A stretch of DNA of 64,000 bases from Hymenobacter sp. BT559 (GTDB lineage: Bacteria; Bacteroidota; Bacteroidia; Cytophagales; Hymenobacteraceae). Both the position numbers and the translations under genes were made by a program. Shown piece after piece: positions 61,139-64,000 of this stretch. Numbering within the stretch: the first letter of the stretch is position 1; the number at the start of each line of letters is the position of its first letter. Where the stretch lies: the NCBI RefSeq assembly GCF_017571525.1, contig NZ_JAGETY010000007.1, forward strand, positions 62,001 to 126,000, read 5' to 3'. The notes beneath the pieces are model-generated. The model had not been told where the DNA came from, did not search any database, and saw only the letters and a list, made by a program, of their open reading frames with translations.

Positions 61139-61804
61139 CTTGCCCAGCGAGCCGATTTTGGGCTGAATCTGGATGATAAAGCGCTTATTTTTCGCTTCTT
61201 CGCGAAAGCCAGTGTAGCGGCCCACGCCCTTAAAGCCGCTGCCGGCGGCCACCAGCTCCAGGTTGGCCGGGAAGTGCAGGCCGGCGCTCTCCCAGAGCCG
61301 AATCACCTCCATAGCGCGGTTGTAGCTGAGCTGGCGCACAGCGGCGCCGTCGAGGTTGCGCGGGTCGGTGTCGGGAAGGTTGGGGTTTTTGGCGGCGCGG
61401 CCTTCCACCACTACCAGGTACTGCACGTTGTCGGCCCGGTCAAGCGCTTCCATCTGCTTGAGTAAGAAGCGCCCGGCCTGAATAAGCGGCTGGCGGGCCT
61501 CGGCCGGCAGGTCGTAGCGCTGCGCCTGAAACTCGACCGGAAAATTGAGCTCGTAGCGCTTGTAGCGCTGGTTGTACACGAAGTAGCGCGGGTCTTCGAG
61601 CCGGGCCAGCGCCGCCCGTATCTCGTCCAGCTTTTTCTTTTCCTTGAGCTGCACTTCGAGCTTGGCCTTGGCTTGCTCAAGGCCCACCTGCTTATCCTGA
61701 AACCGTTTGTAGCTGAGCACAAACAGCACGAGCATCACCAGAAAGAGGGCCGTCATCAGGTCCACGTAGCTCGGCCAGAAAAAGTCGCGGCGGTTGGGGT
61801 TCAT
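61136..61804 (-). CDS. ZorB-like OmpA-domain stator protein
   Basis: This 222-residue inner-membrane protein has a single N-terminal helix with an aspartate in the proton path (YVDLMTALFLVMLVLFVLSY, Asp15), as in MotB/ExbD/ZorB. A coiled stretch (about 35-70) leads to an OmpA-like periplasmic domain (about 75-220). That domain has YLVVVEGRAAKNP, LSYNRAMEVIRLWESAG, LELVAAGSGFKGVGR and NKRFIIQIQPK, the peptidoglycan-contact layout. The gene follows the ZorA-like gene by 18 bases, so they form a stator pair. No effector gene lies downstream. Confidence 0.83.
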   Translation of the reverse strand: MNPNRRDFFWPSYVDLMTALFLVMLVLFVLSYKRFQDKQVGLEQAKAKLEVQLKEKKKLDEIRAALARLEDPRYFVYNQRYKRYELNFPVEFQAQRYDLPAEARQPLIQAGRFLLKQMEALDRADNVQYLVVVEGRAAKNPNLPDTDPRNLDGAAVRQLSYNRAMEVIRLWESAGLHFPANLELVAAGSGFKGVGRYTGFREEAKNKRFIIQIQPKIGSLGK

Positions 61805-61822
61805 GCTAGGGGGCCGGCTAGG

Positions 61823-63241
61823 CTATTTCCGGTTCAATCCCAGCGCTTTCTGGAGCCAGCTACGCTGCGTCAGCTGTTCCAACACCACATTGGTCCGCGT
61901 TATCTGCTGCAATAGCTGCTGTTGCAACGCCGTGTCGCTGGCCAGCCGGTCTTGCAGGTTGTGAAGAGCCAGGGCCGTCTGCTGGGACTGACGCTCCTGC
62001 AATTGGTTGAGCGCCCGTTGCTGGGCCGGCAGCTCGCTAAACGGGCTGAGATACTCCACAATGCGCTCATACACATTGTCTTTATTAAGCGCCTGAAAGT
62101 GGTCTTCGAGCACCCGCGCCGCCTCGTCGGCCTCCTGCTTGAGCACGGTCATGCGCTGGCGCATCACGCCGGCCAGCTCGTGGTACTGCGTGTCCATAAA
62201 CACCTCCGACTGCCGGGCTAGCCGGTCGAGCTCGGTCTGGTTTTGGCGGAAGAAGTTCAGCTGCGCCTGCACCGTGCCCGCGTGCTGCTGCACCAGGGCC
62301 GGCACCTGGTTGAGGCCAGCTTCAAGGCCGGTGAGGCGGCCTAGCAGGCTCGTGATTTTGCTGGCTACCTCGCCGCCGTTTTGCAGCATCTGGTTGAGCT
62401 CCTGCTGATAAGCCAGGAAATTCTCGAAGTGGTGCGCGCTCTGCGCCACTTTGTCAAACACCCGAATACTGGCGTCGGCCATCTGGGTATAGCCCACCTT
62501 CTGCAGCTGCTCCAGAAAGTCTTTCTGGGTGCTGATATTTTCATTCAGGGCCTGCACAATGGGCCCAAACTCGTATATCTTGCTCAAAAACTCCTGGTTG
62601 AAGGCATCGAGCACGGCCTTGAGGCTGCCCAGGCTGCCGGCCATGTCGGAATGCAGAATGGGCAGCAGCTGCACCTGCAAAAACGTGTAGTAGTCGTTGC
62701 GGCGCTGCTCGGCCTGCCGGTGCGCCGTGCGGTACAACGCACTGCCCCACAGCGTGAGGCCCAACCCGCAGAGGCTGCCAATCATGGCCACCGTCACGCC
62801 CCGCAAAAAGCCCTGGATGCCCGCTTCGTCGAACCGCCCGCTGCCGCCCAGCAGCCCCGCCAGGCCCAGAATAGCGCCCAGAAAAGTGCCCATCAGCCCA
62901 ATGTAGAGCGGCGACGAGGTGCTGCTCTGCACCTCGGCATCGAGGGCCACGGCCCGGCGCTCAGCAATGCTTTGCAGGATGTCGAAGTCAGCAGTGCCCT
63001 TGTTTTTGAGCAGGTAGGCGTTGGTGTCCTGCACCACGGCCTCAAAATCGGGCGTGGTGCCGCTGGCCAGTAGCACATCTACCTGCTGACCGCTCACCTC
63101 GTCGAGGTGCCGGGCTAAGCGCAGTGCGCTGCTGGCAGGAAACAGCGCGGCCAACTGCGCGCTAGCCCCCCGACTTTGCCAGAAGGCCCGCGCCTGAAAC
63201 CCGATTACGATGAGCAGCGCGAGCCATTCCAGAGCTTCCAT
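61823..63241 (-). CDS. ZorA-like MotA/TolQ/ExbB channel protein with long coiled tail
   Basis: This 472-residue protein has three membrane segments: residues 5-20, 112-132 (LYIGLMGTFLGAILGLAGL) and 148-170 (GVTVAMIGSLCGLGLTLW). These match the ExbB/TolQ/ZorA proton-channel core. A cytoplasmic tail of about 300 residues is mostly coiled coil (LEDHFQALNKDNVYERIVE, QERQSQQTALALHNLQDRL). This tail is the mark of ZorA, which has an intracellular tail, whereas plain ExbB and TolQ do not. It is the first gene of a minus-strand pair with the ZorB-like protein. A truncated gene lies 161 bases upstream. Confidence 0.83.
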   Translation of the reverse strand: MEALEWLALLIVIGFQARAFWQSRGASAQLAALFPASSALRLARHLDEVSGQQVDVLLASGTTPDFEAVVQDTNAYLLKNKGTADFDILQSIAERRAVALDAEVQSSTSSPLYIGLMGTFLGAILGLAGLLGGSGRFDEAGIQGFLRGVTVAMIGSLCGLGLTLWGSALYRTAHRQAEQRRNDYYTFLQVQLLPILHSDMAGSLGSLKAVLDAFNQEFLSKIYEFGPIVQALNENISTQKDFLEQLQKVGYTQMADASIRVFDKVAQSAHHFENFLAYQQELNQMLQNGGEVASKITSLLGRLTGLEAGLNQVPALVQQHAGTVQAQLNFFRQNQTELDRLARQSEVFMDTQYHELAGVMRQRMTVLKQEADEAARVLEDHFQALNKDNVYERIVEYLSPFSELPAQQRALNQLQERQSQQTALALHNLQDRLASDTALQQQLLQQITRTNVVLEQLTQRSWLQKALGLNRK

Positions 63242-63273
63242 AAGTCAGATTAAATCGCGAAGCTACTAGACCG

Positions 63274-63369
63274 GATGTAGAGACGCATCCTTGCGTCTCG
63301 TCGTTGGTTGAACCACGCCGCTAGGCAATTGTCGTTCAACGACGAGACGAAAGGATGCGTCTCTACATC
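63274..63369. repeat. GTAGAGACGCATCC-type long inverted repeat
   Basis: The 33-base left arm (63274-63306) and the right arm (63338-63369 region) match with one mismatch. Each arm has internal GAGACGCATCC/GCGTCTC pairing. It lies in the gap before the ZorA-like gene and could end transcription of the upstream gene. Confidence 0.85.
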
Positions 63370-63402
63370 AGCTAAGGGTAGCGGCGCTGTCTAGGCAGGT
63401 TG

Positions 63403-64000
63403 CTACTCAAAATGCACCTGCGCCTTGCGGGTTATCTGCCAGTCGCCGGTGGCCGTGCGCTGGGCCTGGCCGGGCGTATCGGTGATGATGCGCGACACGC
63501 TGCCCTTCGGAAACGGGTACTCACAGGCGCCCCCCAGAATATTCTGGTGGCTACCGATGTAGCCGGCGTGCCCGGCCGCATTGCTGGTCACTACAAACTG
63601 GGCCTGGTCGGGTGCGCCAGCCCCGGTAATAAGCTCAAAAATGGTGTAGGAGGCCGGTGCCTCCGCTAGCATATCGCGCTTAAAAATGCCATCCATGGGC
63701 TGCTGGTTGGCATAAAGGGTGCGTGTGGACGGGGGCGCCACGGGCGGCGTGTCAATCGGATAGTTCTCATCGAAAAACGTATCGTCCTGAGCCGCAGCCG
63801 CAGACTCGGCTGAAACAACCGGCTCGGCAGGGCTAGCAGGCGGCGTTGGAGCTACCGCTGCAGCAGGCTCCGGTGCGGGCCTGGGGGCGGCTTTAGGTGC
63901 GGGCGCAGCAGTAGCGGCCTTGGCTGGCGCGCTTTTGGGTGGAGCTGCGGGCGCCGGGCCAGCGGACCGGGCGGGGGCGTCGGCCGCCGGGCGGGCGCCG
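63403..64000 (-). CDS. C-terminal part of a Pro/Ala-rich protein (5' end outside window)
   Basis: The frame is open from the window edge to TAG 63403-63405. The visible part has about 199 residues. The first 90 or so are a disordered Pro/Ala/Lys linker (PAPAAPPKSAPAKAATAA and the like) with acidic QDDTFFDENYPIDTPP. The last 115 form a folded domain with YANQQPMDGIFKRDM, YTIFELITGAGAPDQAQFVV, GGACEYPFPKGSVS and the closing GDWQITRKAQVHFE. The domain is not one I can name. The gene lies upstream of the ZorA-like gene on the same strand with a long inverted repeat between, so a shared operon is uncertain. Confidence 0.7.
   Translation of the reverse strand, partial: GARPAADAPARSAGPAPAAPPKSAPAKAATAAPAPKAAPRPAPEPAAAVAPTPPASPAEPVVSAESAAAAQDDTFFDENYPIDTPPVAPPSTRTLYANQQPMDGIFKRDMLAEAPASYTIFELITGAGAPDQAQFVVTSNAAGHAGYIGSHQNILGGACEYPFPKGSVSRIITDTPGQAQRTATGDWQITRKAQVHFE

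Noticed and set aside
61136..63241. Complete Zorya defence system
   Set aside because: Only the motor pair is visible; no ZorC/D/E-like gene is adjacent inside the window, so the full system cannot be claimed.

Overview
The window looks like chromosomal DNA of a pigmented, aerobic member of the Bacteroidota, most likely Hymenobacter or a close relative in the Cytophagales. Several things point there. The base composition is high in G+C, roughly 60-65% by eye. Two secreted proteins carry type IX secretion C-terminal tails. A DUF5686 carboxypeptidase-regulatory-like protein, a DUF4369/TlpA thioredoxin and a CruF/CrtD carotenoid pair are present. TAnnTTTG-type promoter -7 boxes stand before tRNA genes. 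Several orphan proteins are of kinds I associate with Hymenobacter. No rRNA, CRISPR array, prophage, plasmid origin or transposase was seen, and no stretch over 300 bases lacks a gene.

Layout. 1-9 kb: the end of a large surface protein, then mfd, a coiled-coil/DUF457 pair, a NYN-cold-shock RNA-binding protein, a hot-dog thioesterase, YajQ, TerC and an orphan. 9-19 kb: an exported M36 metalloprotease, a SpoU methyltransferase, mutS, an MsrA lipoprotein, a STAS-like orphan, and an aminotransferase/omega-amidase pair. 19-32 kb: an exported FG-GAP protein, murF, rfbC, a GT4 glycosyltransferase, a small cytochrome c, a GH18 chitinase, hflX, a TlpA-type thioredoxin, a SixA-like phosphatase and ppk. 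32-43 kb: a 1365-residue phosphoesterase / kinase-like / outer-membrane-barrel fusion, an HD-PycTM membrane protein, tRNA-Arg, a lipoprotein and a DUF5686 protein. 42-47 kb: a minus-strand group of SDR, gluconate-2-dehydrogenase-subunit-3-like, GMC oxidoreductase and GH1 hydrolase genes. 47-55 kb: an alpha/beta hydrolase that lacks its nucleophile, a second SDR, DUF2007, a lipoprotein, a TonB-C protein, a fasciclin protein, tRNA-Gly and tRNA-Leu, a GH32 fructan hydrolase, a GDSL esterase and a TetR-like regulator. 55-64 kb: CruF and CrtD, an RlmI-like methyltransferase, an SRPBCC protein, a SHOCT/proline-rich membrane protein, and a ZorB-like/ZorA-like proton-motor pair next to a truncated Pro/Ala-rich protein at the window edge.

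How genes work together. DNA repair (mfd, mutS) and envelope building (murF, rfbC, GT4) are housekeeping. The GH18, GH32, GH1 and M36 enzymes, with the GMC dehydrogenase group, suggest growth on polymers. CruF and CrtD fit acyclic end-group modification of a flexixanthin-like carotenoid. The aminotransferase/omega-amidase pair fits alpha-keto acid salvage.

The strongest leads are: a ZorA/ZorB-like stator without visible Zorya effectors; an HD domain fused to a Pycsar-type membrane effector with no cyclase beside it; the phosphoesterase/kinase-like/BamA-like fusion; the nucleophile-less hydrolase; a heavily iterated GCTAGC palindrome; and several families of long intergenic inverted repeats that often overlap stop codons.
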